From Streptomyces roseolilacinus (GTDB lineage Bacteria; Actinomycetota; Actinomycetes; Streptomycetales; Streptomycetaceae), in NCBI RefSeq assembly GCF_014649335.1, contig NZ_BMSV01000010.1, forward strand, positions 206,266 through 270,265: a stretch of 64,000 nucleotides of DNA, given 5' to 3'. Every line of letters starts with the position of its first letter. Position 1 is the first letter of the stretch. This document shows positions 1-8,517 of this stretch, piece after piece. The notes under the pieces are model-generated. The model was given only the letters and a program-made list of their open reading frames with translations, was not told the DNA's origin and did no database searches. A program made the translations under genes and the position numbers.

Positions 1-293
1 TCTCCCTGTTCCCGGTGGCCACGCAGGACGTCGCCCTGGTCGTCGACGAGGACGTGCCGGCCGCCGACGTGGAGCGCGCGCTCCACGAGGGCGCGGGCGA
101 GCTGCTGGAGTCCCTCCGGCTGTTCGACACGTTCACCGGTGAGCAGATCGGCGAGGGCCGGAAGTCCCTGGCGTACGCGCTGCGGTTCCGCGCCGGGGAC
201 CGCACGCTGACCGTCGAGGAGGCCACGGCCGCCCGCGACGCCGCCGTGGCGCTCGCCGCCGAGCGCACCGGGGCGGTGCTGCGCGGCGCCTGA
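1..293 (+). CDS. pheT: Phenylalanyl-tRNA synthetase beta subunit, C-terminal end (partial)
   Basis: Partial gene entering from the left edge; only about the last 96 codons are present. The product charges tRNA-Phe as an alpha2-beta2 cytosolic enzyme with PheS. The visible part is the C-terminal ferredoxin-like anticodon-binding (FDX-ACB) domain. It starts near SLFPVATQDVALVVDEDVP and carries the family pattern LFDTFTGEQIGEGRKSLAYALRFRAGDRTLT-E followed by a helix ending LRGA. The reading frame is open from base 3 to a TGA at 291-293. A strong hairpin follows immediately, so the pheST unit ends here. pheS is expected to lie outside the window on the left. Confidence 0.95.
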   Translation, partial: SLFPVATQDVALVVDEDVPAADVERALHEGAGELLESLRLFDTFTGEQIGEGRKSLAYALRFRAGDRTLTVEEATAARDAAVALAAERTGAVLRGA

Positions 294-309
294 CCCGCCC
301 GTCGCCCGT

Positions 310-350
310 ACGGAGGGGCGCGTCCGGACCACCGGACGCGCCCCTTCCGT
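310..350 (+). terminator. Rho-independent-like terminator after pheT
   Basis: A perfect 13-bp stem (315-327 with 332-344, GGGGCGCGTCCGG) has a 4-base loop. Flanking ACGGA/TTCCGT extends the pairing with one bulge. It lies 20 bases beyond the pheT stop, as expected for an actinomycete stem terminator without a clean T-tract. Confidence 0.8.
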
Positions 351-389
351 TTCCCGCCGCCGAGGGCGCCGGGGGCGTCCGCACGGTTG

Positions 390-407
390 CTCACTCATTC
401 GAGTGAG
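390..407. promoter_or_regulatory. Inverted repeat upstream of the PP2C phosphatase gene
   Basis: CTCACTC-attc-GAGTGAG is a perfect 7-bp inverted repeat, 86 bases before the phosphatase start. It is too AT-balanced to look like a terminator and could be an operator. I do not recognise the regulator. Confidence 0.35.
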
Positions 408-492
408 AAGTCTGGTGGACGTTCCCCGCGAGACGGGACGATCGACAGAATCGTCCCGACCGCGACAAGGGGCCTGAAGAAGGGCGGTCCGC

Positions 493-1575
493 ATGATCCG
501 TAGGTGGTTCCGGAGGCCCCGTGCGCGCGGAGCCGCCCCGCTCGCCCCCCTGGCCCTGCCCACGCTGTGGGGCGCCGCGGCCGTGACGTGGAAGCTGACC
601 TGCCCGCTGGCCCGGCAGGACGACCTGGCGACGCGGGTCGCCGGCAGCGCCGTCTTCCTCGCCGTCGGCGCGGGCCTGCTGATGGGCGTCTTCCGGAGCC
701 TGCGCCGCGAGCTGCGGCAGACCCGGGCCGTCGCCCAGGCGGCCCAGCAGGTCCTGCTGCGCCCCCTGCCGCCCCGCCTCGACGGGCTGTCCGTGGCCGG
801 CACGCAGCTGCCGGCCGTGCCGTGGGCGGCCGTGGGCGGCGACCTCTACGAGGCGGTGGCCACCCCGTACGGCGTGCGCGTGATCATCGGTGACGTGCGG
901 GGCCACGGGCTGGCCGCGCTCGGCGCGGTCGCCGCCGTCCTGGGCAGCTTCCGGGAGGCGGCGTACGAGGAGCCGGGGCTCGGCGGCCTGCTGCGGCGGC
1001 TCGACCGGGCGCTCCAGCGGTACGTGGGGGAGCGGGCGCGGGACGAGGGCGCCGGGCACCCGGTGCCGGGGAGCCCCTCGGCCGAGGAGTTCGTCACCCT
1101 CCTGCTGCTGGACATCCGCCACAACGGCGACGTGCTGGTCCTCAACTGCGGCCACCCCTGGCCGTACCGGATCGGGCACGACGCCGAGCTCCTCGCGGCC
1201 GGGGAGCCGCTGCCGCCGCTCGGCGCGTTCCCGCTGCCGGACACCCTGCCCGTACGGCGCTGTGACCGGCTGCTGCCGGGCGAGGCGCTGTTCCTCCACA
1301 CGGACGGCGCGGGGGAGGCGCGGGACGCCGCCGGACGGTTCTTCCCGCTGGAGGAGGTGCTGGGCCGGGTCGCGCGGCGGGCACCGCGGACGCCCGCCGG
1401 GGTCATCGAGGACGTCCGGGCGGCGCTGCTGGCGCACACCGGGGGCCGCCTCACCGACGACGTGGCCTTCGTCGTCGTCCACGACGACCGGGCGCCCGCT
1501 CAGCGCGTCCTGGTGCCGGCGCGGACCGGGAGGCCCGGCCCGTGCCGCCCCCGGCCCACGCCGTCCCCCCGGTAG
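493..1575 (+). CDS. Membrane-anchored PP2C-family (SpoIIE/RsbU-type) Ser/Thr phosphatase
   Basis: 360 aa. Two hydrophobic segments (about residues 17-38 and 50-68) are followed by a short linker helix and a SpoIIE/RsbU phosphatase domain (about 95-340). Metal-binding motifs are visible as GGDLYE (about 115) and GDVRGHG (about 133), with a late DDVAFVVVHDD. In Streptomyces such proteins dephosphorylate anti-anti-sigma factors in partner-switching cascades, but no PAS/GAF sensor, kinase or STAS partner sits beside it, so its substrate cannot be named. The ATG follows a GAAGAAGGGCGG leader. The C-terminal tail is Pro/Arg-rich. A TPR regulator gene follows in the same direction after about 245 bases, which is too far for tight coupling. 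Confidence 0.88.
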   Translation: MIRRWFRRPRARGAAPLAPLALPTLWGAAAVTWKLTCPLARQDDLATRVAGSAVFLAVGAGLLMGVFRSLRRELRQTRAVAQAAQQVLLRPLPPRLDGLSVAGTQLPAVPWAAVGGDLYEAVATPYGVRVIIGDVRGHGLAALGAVAAVLGSFREAAYEEPGLGGLLRRLDRALQRYVGERARDEGAGHPVPGSPSAEEFVTLLLLDIRHNGDVLVLNCGHPWPYRIGHDAELLAAGEPLPPLGAFPLPDTLPVRRCDRLLPGEALFLHTDGAGEARDAAGRFFPLEEVLGRVARRAPRTPAGVIEDVRAALLAHTGGRLTDDVAFVVVHDDRAPAQRVLVPARTGRPGPCRPRPTPSPR

Positions 1576-1820
1576 CGGCCGGACGCGGACGGTGCGGACC
1601 GGCGCCCCTCCCGCCCCGCCGTGGCGTGCGGCCGGGAAGCCGCCCGTACGCGGGAGAGCGGGCGGTCCGGCCGCCTCCGGGGAGGCGACGTGCCGACCGG
1701 GCCCCGGCGCTTGGCGGGAGAGTGCGCGGGGCACGGGTGCGAACATTTCATCCGCATTCCGTGCGAAAGGGGCACCCCGGCCCGGGGCGGCCGACGAGGC
1801 ACGGCACCCTGGGGGCACCC

Positions 1821-3164
1821 ATGCAGCCCAACACCCTGCTCGACGCCCTGCTCGACGAGGCGGGGATGTCCCACGCGGGCCTGGCCGCCCACGTCAACCA
1901 GGCGGGCCGCGCGCACGGCCTGGAGCTGCGGTACGAACACACGGCGGTGGCCCGCTGGTTGAAGGGCCAGCGGCCGCGCGGCCGGGTGCCGGACCTGATC
2001 TGCGAGGTGCTGGGCGCCCGGCTGCGCCGCCCGGTCACGCTGGACGACATCGGGCTGGGCGTGCCGGGCGGCGGGGCGGTCCCGCCGCCCGGCACGCCGC
2101 TGTCCGGGTTCGTGGAGCGGGCGACGGCGCTGTGGCGGTCCGACGAGCAGCAGCGCCCGCACCTGCTGGGGGTGGCCGCGGCGACCGGGACGCCCGCGGT
2201 GATGCCGGTGTGGGAGTGGGAGAACCCGCCCGAGGACGCCGACGTGTCGCGCGGCGGCCGGACGCGTGTCGGCGCCGGTGACCTCGGGACGCTCCGCGCG
2301 GCCCGGGCCCACTACGAGCTGATGTACCGCAGGGCCGGGGGCGTCGCGACCCGTTCGCGGATCGTCGGGTTCCTCAACGCGGAGACGGCCCCGCTGCTGC
2401 GCGGCGCCTACGGTGACGCGCTGGGGCGCCGGCTGCACCGGGCGGCGGGCGGACTGGTCGCGGTGGCGGGCATCTGCGCGTACGACTCCGACGAACTGGG
2501 CCTGGCGCAGCGCTACTTCCACCAGGCCCTGCGGCTGGCGAAGGCGAGCGGCGTCCGCGGGCTGGGCGCCTACGTGGTCGCGCTGCTGGTCAACCAGGCG
2601 CTGTTCACGGGGGAGTACCGGCAGGCCGTGGCGTTCGCGGAGACGGCGCTGCGGGCGGCCCGGCGGCGGATCACCCCGGCGCTCGCCGCCGACCTGCACG
2701 CGATGCAGGCGAAGGCGTACGCGCGCCTCGGCGACGGGCCGGCGGCGCTGCGGTGCATCGGCCGCGCGGAGTGGGAGGCGCAGCGGATCCGGCCCGGGTG
2801 CGAGCCGGACGAGACCGGGTACGTCGAACCGGGGCTGGTCAACGCGCAGGTGGCGGAGGCGCTGCTGAGCCTGGGCGACCTGCCCGGGGCGCGGGAGAAC
2901 GCCACCGCGGCCGCCCGGGCCCCGGCGCACGACCGGGGGCGGGTCCACCGGCTGGCGATCCTCAGCCAGGTCCAGCTGCGCCAGGGGGAGGCCGACGGGG
3001 CGGCGCGGACGGCCGCGGAGATGGCCGAGCGGGCCCTCGGGATGGAGTCGCGGCGGCTCAGGGGGCGTCTCCGCGAGGTGCGGGAGCGGCTGGTGGCCAG
3101 CGGCTCGGGGGACGCGGAGGAGGCGGCCGGGAGGATCGACGCGGCCCTGCGCGTCCCGGTCTGA
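1821..3164 (+). CDS. Transcriptional regulator with N-terminal DNA-binding region and TPR-like C-terminus
   Basis: 447 aa. The first 90 residues resemble the N-terminus of a Streptomyces-type regulator family, with LLDEAGMS-AGLAAHVN and VARWLKGQRPRG, a likely helix-turn-helix. A Pro/Gly linker follows. From about residue 155 there is an all-alpha region with tetratricopeptide-like pairs (ALRLAKASG, YRQAVAFAETALRAARR, ALRCIGRAEWEA, LPGARENATAAA). ATG 1821 is preferred over longer in-frame starts because the upstream stretch is compositionally non-coding and the HTH starts here. It is unlikely to be operonic with the hbd gene, which is convergent. Ligand and targets are unknown. Confidence 0.75.
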   Translation: MQPNTLLDALLDEAGMSHAGLAAHVNQAGRAHGLELRYEHTAVARWLKGQRPRGRVPDLICEVLGARLRRPVTLDDIGLGVPGGGAVPPPGTPLSGFVERATALWRSDEQQRPHLLGVAAATGTPAVMPVWEWENPPEDADVSRGGRTRVGAGDLGTLRAARAHYELMYRRAGGVATRSRIVGFLNAETAPLLRGAYGDALGRRLHRAAGGLVAVAGICAYDSDELGLAQRYFHQALRLAKASGVRGLGAYVVALLVNQALFTGEYRQAVAFAETALRAARRRITPALAADLHAMQAKAYARLGDGPAALRCIGRAEWEAQRIRPGCEPDETGYVEPGLVNAQVAEALLSLGDLPGARENATAAARAPAHDRGRVHRLAILSQVQLRQGEADGAARTAAEMAERALGMESRRLRGRLREVRERLVASGSGDAEEAAGRIDAALRVPV

Positions 3165-3400
3165 CGGGCGTCGCCGCCATGCCGCCACCGCATCCGGGAG
3201 CCGGCCCCGCGCACGTCGGCGGACCGGAGGGGGCCGTCGCGTCCGCCCGCCGCGCGCGGGGCCGGTTCCCGGCGTGGTGGTCGCCCGCGGGGAGGTGTCC
3301 GGCCGCCGGTACGGCGGCCGGTCCGCCGGGGCCGCGCCGCCCGCGCGCCCGGACCGGCCGGTGCGCGGGGGCCGGACCTGCGGGTGTCGGCCCCCGGTGC

Positions 3401-4273
3401 TCAGGAGTACGGGTAGAAGCCCGAGCCCGTCTTGCGGCCCAGACGGCCCGCGTCCACCATGCGCTGGAGCAGCGGGGGAGCCGCGTACAGGGGCTCCTTG
3501 TACTCGGCGTACATCGAGTCGGCGACCGAGGCGACCGTGTCGAGGCCGATCAGGTCGGACAGCTTCAGCGGGCCCATGGGGTGGGCGCAGCCCATCTCCA
3601 TGCCGTTGTCGATGTCCTCACGGCTGGCGATGCCCGACTCGAACATCCGGATCGCCGACAGCAGGTAGGGGATCAGCAGCGCGTTCACCACGAAGCCGGA
3701 CCGGTCCTGGGCGCGGATCGCGTGCTTGCCGAGCACCTTCTCGACCACGGCCTGGGCCCGGCTGATCGTGCCCTCCGAGGTGGTCAGCGCGGGGATCAGC
3801 TCGACCAGCTGCTGGACCGGCGCCGGGTTGAAGAAGTGGATGCCGATGACCTGGTCGGGGCGGGAGGTCGCCACGGCCAGCTTCACCAGCGGGATGGACG
3901 ACGTGTTGGACGCCAGGATGGCGTCCTGCCGGGTCACCACCTGGTCGAGGACCTGGAAGATCTCCGTCTTGACCTGCTCGTTCTCGACGACCGCCTCGAT
4001 GACCAGATCGCGGTCGGCGAACTCCCCGAGGTCGGTCGTGAAGCTCAGCCGGGCCAGCGTCGCGTCGCGCTCCTCCTCGCTGATCTTGCCGCGCTGGGCG
4101 GCCTTGTCGAGGGAGTTGTACAGCCGGGTACGGCCGATCTCCAGCGCCTCGCCGGTGGTCTCGGCCACCTTGACCTCGAGGCCGCTGCGGGCGCACACCT
4201 CCGCGATGCCCGCGCCCATCTGACCGCAGCCCACCACTCCGACGCGTGCAATGTCGGCCATTGAGTCCGTCAC
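3401..4273 (-). CDS. 3-hydroxybutyryl-CoA dehydrogenase
   Basis: 290 aa. NAD(P)-dependent oxidoreductase interconverting 3-hydroxybutyryl-CoA and acetoacetyl-CoA, used for C4 units and the ethylmalonyl-CoA route in streptomycetes. The N-terminal Rossmann motif is VGVVGCGQMGAGIAE, followed by LASNTSSIP and the catalytic-His segment GIHFFNPAP. A C-terminal helical domain holds DRSGFVVNALL and HPMGPLKLSDLIGLDT, ending at the typical RLGRKTGSGFYPY. GTG 4273 is chosen because GAAAGG lies 6 bases upstream; an internal ATG at 4261 lacks such a site. The gene is isolated and convergent with its left neighbour. Close homologues are often annotated hbd or fadB. Confidence 0.93.
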   Translation of the reverse strand: MTDSMADIARVGVVGCGQMGAGIAEVCARSGLEVKVAETTGEALEIGRTRLYNSLDKAAQRGKISEEERDATLARLSFTTDLGEFADRDLVIEAVVENEQVKTEIFQVLDQVVTRQDAILASNTSSIPLVKLAVATSRPDQVIGIHFFNPAPVQQLVELIPALTTSEGTISRAQAVVEKVLGKHAIRAQDRSGFVVNALLIPYLLSAIRMFESGIASREDIDNGMEMGCAHPMGPLKLSDLIGLDTVASVADSMYAEYKEPLYAAPPLLQRMVDAGRLGRKTGSGFYPYS

Positions 4274-4566
4274 CTCGTGCCTTTCGCTGATCTTCGGATG
4301 GCGGGGCGGCCGTATGGTTCCGGCACCCCCGCCTCGACCCCACGACGTTACTCCGTTCGCGCGGATCGACGACCGTCCGGGCCGGGCATGCTCTGCGAGG
4401 ACGGTCATACGGTCCGGAGCGCCCGCTCCCGCCTCACCGGGTGCACAGGGCGCGAAGCGGTCGAAACGATCACAGGTGCGCGGGAGGACCGCGGGACGGC
4501 CGACGGGGACCGGGGCAGACCGGGAGCGAAGCGGACCAGGGATCGACGGGAAGGCTGGGGTGACCC

Positions 4567-5859
4567 ATGGGGCACAAGGGTGGCGGCGGTGTCGGGCGGC
4601 GCGGAGTGGTCGCGGGGGCGGCGGGGCTGGTGGCGTCGCTGATGGTCACCGGCGACGTGGCCGGCGCCGCGGGGCCGGAGCCGGGGAACCGGCGTGGCGG
4701 GGACGGCAAGCCCCGGCGCGGCGGCGCGCGTGCGGAGGAGTTCCGCGGGATGTGGGTGGCGACGGTCGTCAACCGCGACTGGCCCTCCCGCACCGGACTG
4801 CCCGCGGCCGACCAGCGCGCCGAGCTGATCGCCCTGCTCGACCAGGCCGTGAAGCGCCGTCTCAACGTGGTGATCCTCCAGGTGCGGCCGACCGCCGACG
4901 CCCTGTGGCCGTCGCCGTACGAGCCCTGGGCGCAGTGCCTCACCGGCGTCCAGGGCCGGGACCCCGGCTGGGACCCGCTCGGCACCGCCGTCGCGGAGGC
5001 GCACCGGCGCGGCCTGCAGCTGCACGCCTGGTTCAACCCGTACCGCGTCGCCACCCACGCCGACCCGACGCGCCTGGCCGAGGACCACCCGGCGCGCCGC
5101 CACCCGGACTGGGTCGTCCCGTACGGCGGGAAGCTCTACTACGACCCCGGCCTGCCGGAGGTCCGGCGGTTCGTCCAGGACGCGATGCTCGACGCCGTGC
5201 GCCGCTACGACCTCGACACCGTCCACTTCGACGACTACTTCTACCCCTATCCGGTGGCCGGGGAGGTCTTCGACGACGACGCGGCCTACGAGGCGCACGG
5301 CGGGGGCTTCCCCGACCGGGCGGCCTGGCGGCGGGACAACATCGACCGGCTGGTGGGCGAGATGTCCGAGCGGATCAAGGACGTCAAGCCGGACGTGAGG
5401 TTCGGCATCAGCCCCTTCGGCATCTGGCGCAACGCCACGACCGACCCGCGCGGTTCCGACACGCGCGGCCTGCAGACCTACGACGACCTGCACGCCGACA
5501 CCCGCAGGTGGGTCAAGGAGGGCTGGATCGACTACGTCGTCCCCCAGCTGTACTGGCACATCGGCTTCGGCGCCGCCGACTACGCCACGCTCGTGCCGTG
5601 GTGGAGCGACGTGGTGCGCGGCACCGGCGTCCACCTGTACGTGGGGGAGGGCCTGTACCGGGCCGGGGACCCGGCGGCGCCCGCCCCCTGGCAGGACCCG
5701 GCGGAGCTGTCCCGCCACCTCACCCTCGCCCTCGGCCACGACCAGGTGCTGGGACACGCCTTCTTCGGCGCCCGGGACGTGGTCACGGACCGGATCGGGG
5801 CGATGGCCAGGGTCGTGGCCGACCACTACCCGACACCGGTCCGTCCTCCGGGGTGGTGA
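4567..5859 (+). CDS. Exported GHL10 (DUF187) glycoside hydrolase-like protein
   Basis: 430 aa. A twin-arginine-like leader (G-R11-R12-GVVAGAAGLVASLM, then AGA) predicts export. From residue 58 it matches the glycosyl-hydrolase-like 10 family: FRGMWVATVVNRDWPS, LNVVILQVRPTADALWPS, GLQLHAWFNPYRV, a DTVHFDDYFYPYP acidic motif near residue 218, and VKEGWIDYVVPQLYWHIGF. Members have a TIM-barrel fold and are thought to cleave glycans, possibly peptidoglycan-related; the substrate here is not shown. The start ATG has a fair upstream purine tract (GGAAGGCTGGGGTGACCC). The gene is monocistronic and converges on DUF1918. It might instead be a lipoprotein-like exported enzyme, but I see no lipobox Cys. 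Confidence 0.88.
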   Translation: MGHKGGGGVGRRGVVAGAAGLVASLMVTGDVAGAAGPEPGNRRGGDGKPRRGGARAEEFRGMWVATVVNRDWPSRTGLPAADQRAELIALLDQAVKRRLNVVILQVRPTADALWPSPYEPWAQCLTGVQGRDPGWDPLGTAVAEAHRRGLQLHAWFNPYRVATHADPTRLAEDHPARRHPDWVVPYGGKLYYDPGLPEVRRFVQDAMLDAVRRYDLDTVHFDDYFYPYPVAGEVFDDDAAYEAHGGGFPDRAAWRRDNIDRLVGEMSERIKDVKPDVRFGISPFGIWRNATTDPRGSDTRGLQTYDDLHADTRRWVKEGWIDYVVPQLYWHIGFGAADYATLVPWWSDVVRGTGVHLYVGEGLYRAGDPAAPAPWQDPAELSRHLTLALGHDQVLGHAFFGARDVVTDRIGAMARVVADHYPTPVRPPGW

Positions 5860-5890
5860 GGCGTGGGGGAGGCGTGTCCGCCCGGGGTGT

Positions 5891-6097
5891 TCAGGGACGC
5901 GTCCCGAACTGCCCCTTGTGACGCACGACGGCGTCCGGGCCCGGGGACATCACGGCCTCGTGCCCGTCGTCGTCGAAGCGGACGCGGTACGGCGGGTGGC
6001 CGTGCTCGCCGAGGACCTCGACGATCTCGGCCGTACGGTCGTGCCGGCCGACCACCCGGCCGTGCACCAGCAGCTTGTCGCCCACGGTTGCTTCCAT
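5891..6097 (-). CDS. DUF1918 domain protein
   Basis: 68 aa; the whole protein is one DUF1918 domain. It starts MEATVGDKLLVHGRVVGRHDR and continues through EIVEVLGEHGHPPYRVRF, ending with HEAVMSPGPDAVV. The compact all-beta pattern (GD-L-V-G..VG..DR.GEI, then YRVRWDDGHE) is typical of this small SH3-like actinobacterial family. Its molecular role is not established. GAGGAGG lies upstream of the ATG. It is monocistronic, with its stop 31 bases from the convergent GHL10 stop. Confidence 0.85.
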   Translation of the reverse strand: MEATVGDKLLVHGRVVGRHDRTAEIVEVLGEHGHPPYRVRFDDDGHEAVMSPGPDAVVRHKGQFGTRP

Positions 6098-6187
6098 CAG
6101 GAGTGACCTCCTCGCGCCGGTATGTCCGTATACGGGAGTCTACGTCCGAAGGTGTGGTCCGCGTCACCCGGAGCGGACCCGCCCGCC

Positions 6188-6793
6188 TCAGAAGACGGGC
6201 GCCGACGCGGTGCGGAACTCCGCCCCGTCCAGCAGCTCCGGCGTCAGCCGCACCCCGGTCAGCCGCTCCGCGAGGGCGAACGCCGCCTCCGTCGACCCCT
6301 CCGGGTCCGCGTCGTCCCCGCGCAGGTCGAAGCCCACCTCCCGCATCAGCGCCACCGCCCCGTCCGGGTCGGCGCCCTCCCGCGCGTACGGGAACAGCGG
6401 CTCGAAGTGCAGGCGCAGTTCGCCGTCCACGTACCGGCTGAAGTGGTCCACCGCGTTCACGTTGCGAAAGTGCGTGACCAGCTCCGTGCCCCGCGACAGG
6501 GGTGCCGCCGCCTCGTCGAGGCTGCCCAGGTACCCGTTCGGCTCGACCAGCAGCGTCCAGCCGTCCACCGCGCACAGGCCCAGGAAGTGCCGGTCGCCGC
6601 CGGACGCCTTCCACGCCTTCCCCGCGGCCTCGACCAGCGCGGCTATGCCCGTCACCCGGCCGTCCGCACGCGCGCGCAACCGCCCGAGCGCCTCCTCGGG
6701 GGACACCGCGTGCACCAGCGTCACGCAGTACGCCTCGATCAGCTCCGGGCAGTGGTCGCCGAGCCAGCGGTAGTCGGCAGCAGTCGCGTTCAT
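6188..6793 (-). CDS. DUF6461-like hypothetical protein
   Basis: 201 aa, cytosolic, with no signal or membrane segment. It opens with an aromatic helix (ATAADYRWLGDHCPELIEAYCVTLV) followed by VSPEEALGRL. Features of the actinobacterial DUF6461 group follow: WTLLVEPNGYLG, LSRGTELVTHFRNVNAVDHFSRYVDGEL and the C-terminal LAERLTGVRLTPELL. This resembles small immunity-like or regulatory proteins that are numerous in Streptomyces; no function is known. ATG 6793 is chosen because upstream codons overlap the divergent GNAT promoter. The 58-base intergenic region is shared with that gene. Confidence 0.7.
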   Translation of the reverse strand: MNATAADYRWLGDHCPELIEAYCVTLVHAVSPEEALGRLRARADGRVTGIAALVEAAGKAWKASGGDRHFLGLCAVDGWTLLVEPNGYLGSLDEAAAPLSRGTELVTHFRNVNAVDHFSRYVDGELRLHFEPLFPYAREGADPDGAVALMREVGFDLRGDDADPEGSTEAAFALAERLTGVRLTPELLDGAEFRTASAPVF

Positions 6794-6851
6794 GCCTCCG
6801 ATCGTGGCATCCGCCACTGACAACGACCCCTTCCCCTGCGAACGTTCGACC

Positions 6852-7286
6852 ATGAAGGAGACGATCGCTTTCGGCTCGTACGAGTTCTCGACCGACCCTG
6901 CCCGACTCGACCGCGCGCGGATCCACCGGTGGCTGTCCACCGACGCCTACTGGGCGCTCGGCCGCAGCCGCGAGGAGCAGGACCGCGCCATCGACGCCTC
7001 GCTCAACTTCGGGGCGTACGAGCGGGAGGGCGGCGCCCTGGCCGCGTACGCGCGGGTCGTCACCGACCTCGCGACCTTCGCCTGGCTCTGCGACGTGTAC
7101 GTCGACCCCGCCGCCCGCGGCGCGGGCCTCGGCACCGCCCTGGTGTCGGTGGTCCGCGACCACCTGGTCCCGTACGGCCCGAAACGCGTCGCGCTGGCCA
7201 CGCAGGACGCCCACGGCGTGTACCGGAGGATCGGCTTCAGGCCCCTGGAGGACCCGCACCACTGGATGACCCTGGACCTCCGGTAG
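6852..7286 (+). CDS. GNAT-family N-acetyltransferase
   Basis: 144 aa. A single GNAT domain: DRARIHRWLSTDAYWALGRSREEQDRAI at the N-terminus, then beta4 (FAWLCDVYVDPAARGAGLGTALV) carrying the acetyl-CoA-binding R/Q-x-x-G-x-G/A turn, and the C-terminal VALATQDAHGVYRRIGFRPLEDP. It is of the YjdJ/YpeA-like type often annotated as a sortase-like acyltransferase. The acceptor cannot be predicted. ATG 6852 is used since upstream sequence runs into the divergent gene's promoter region; no clear Shine-Dalgarno is visible. Confidence 0.85.
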   Translation: MKETIAFGSYEFSTDPARLDRARIHRWLSTDAYWALGRSREEQDRAIDASLNFGAYEREGGALAAYARVVTDLATFAWLCDVYVDPAARGAGLGTALVSVVRDHLVPYGPKRVALATQDAHGVYRRIGFRPLEDPHHWMTLDLR

Positions 7287-7355
7287 CGCCGGCCGGGCGG
7301 GCGCCCCGGCCGCGGGCGCCCGACCGCCGCGGCACCCGCTAGCCTGAACCCCACG

Positions 7356-8516
7356 ATGAACCGTTTGACCACGTCATGGGGCGACCACGCGCTCACCCGC
7401 TTCCCCGAGCACCCCCGCGACCCCCTCCGCGCCTGGGACGCCGCCGACGAGTACCTGCTGCGGTACCTCGCGGAGCCCGGCGCCCCCGCGCTCACGGGCA
7501 CCGTGGCCGTGGTCGGCGACCGCTGGGGCGCCCTCGTCACCGCCCTCGCCGGCCACCCGGAACCCGGCGAGCTGGTCCAGATCACCGACTCGTACCTCGG
7601 CCGCGAGGCCACCCGCGCCAACCTGGCCCGCGCCGGCCACGCCGAGGGGCGCGTCCGCCTCCTCACGACGCGGGACGCCCCGCCTGCCCGCGTCGACGTC
7701 CTGCTGGTCCGCGTCCCCAAGAGCCTGGCGCTCCTGGAGGACCAGCTGCACCGCCTCGCGCCCGCCCTCCACGCCGGGACGGCCGTCGTCGGCACGGGCA
7801 TGGTCAAGGAGATCCACACCTCCACGCTGACCCTCTTCGAGCGGCTCGTCGGCCCCACCCGCACCTCCCTCGCGGTGAAGAAGGCCCGGCTCGTCCACAC
7901 CACCCCCGCCCCGGACCTCCGGCGCCCCGGGAACCCCTGGCCGCACCGGTACGCGCTGCCCGGCGACGCCCCGGCGGTGGCCGGGCTGACCGTCGTCAAC
8001 CACGCGGGCGTCTTCTGCGCCGACCGGCTCGACATCGGCACCCGCCTGTTCCTCCAGCACCTGCCGAGCGGCCTCGACGGGGCCCGCGTCCTCGACCTGG
8101 GCTGTGGCAACGGCGTGGTCGGCCTCGCCGTCGCCGTCGCGGAACCCGGCGCCGAGGTGGTGCTCACCGACGAGTCGTACCAGGCGGTCGCCTCCGCCGA
8201 GGAGACGTTCCGCGCCTCCGCGCCGCCCGGCACCACGGCGCGCTTCGTGGTCGGCGACGGCACGGCGGACGTCCCGGACGGCTCCGTCGACGTGGTCCTG
8301 AACAACCCGCCCTTCCACAGCCACCAGGCCCTCACCGACGCGACCGCCCGCCGGATGTTCACCGGCGCGCGCCGCGTCCTGCGCGGCGGGGGCGAACTGC
8401 GCGTCGTCGGCAACCGCCACCTCGGCTACCACGTGGCCCTGCGCCGGGTGTTCGGCAACTGCGAGGTCGTCGGGAGCGACCCGAAGTTCGTGGTGCTGCG
8501 CGCCGTGAAGCGCTGA
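7356..8516 (+). CDS. RlmG-like class I SAM methyltransferase
   Basis: 386 aa with two tandem methyltransferase-like halves. The N-terminal half (about 1-190) looks degenerate. The C-terminal half carries motif I VLDLGCGNGVVGLA (near residue 246), an acidic post-I turn (VVLTDES) and the catalytic NNPPFHS motif, characteristic of RlmG/RsmC enzymes that make N2-methylguanine in rRNA. Domain order, length and NPPFH support a 23S/16S rRNA guanine-N2 methyltransferase; the exact nucleotide is not deducible. A TAGCCT -10-like box ends about 10 bases before the ATG, and there is no Shine-Dalgarno, suggesting a leaderless or near-leaderless message. Confidence 0.85.
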   Translation: MNRLTTSWGDHALTRFPEHPRDPLRAWDAADEYLLRYLAEPGAPALTGTVAVVGDRWGALVTALAGHPEPGELVQITDSYLGREATRANLARAGHAEGRVRLLTTRDAPPARVDVLLVRVPKSLALLEDQLHRLAPALHAGTAVVGTGMVKEIHTSTLTLFERLVGPTRTSLAVKKARLVHTTPAPDLRRPGNPWPHRYALPGDAPAVAGLTVVNHAGVFCADRLDIGTRLFLQHLPSGLDGARVLDLGCGNGVVGLAVAVAEPGAEVVLTDESYQAVASAEETFRASAPPGTTARFVVGDGTADVPDGSVDVVLNNPPFHSHQALTDATARRMFTGARRVLRGGGELRVVGNRHLGYHVALRRVFGNCEVVGSDPKFVVLRAVKR

Positions 8517-8517
8517 C

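Noticed and set aside
391..3188. Very long open frames on the minus strand opposite the phosphatase and regulator genes
   Set aside because: They encode Arg/Pro/Gly-rich sequence without domains and result from high GC3 of the genes on the plus strand.
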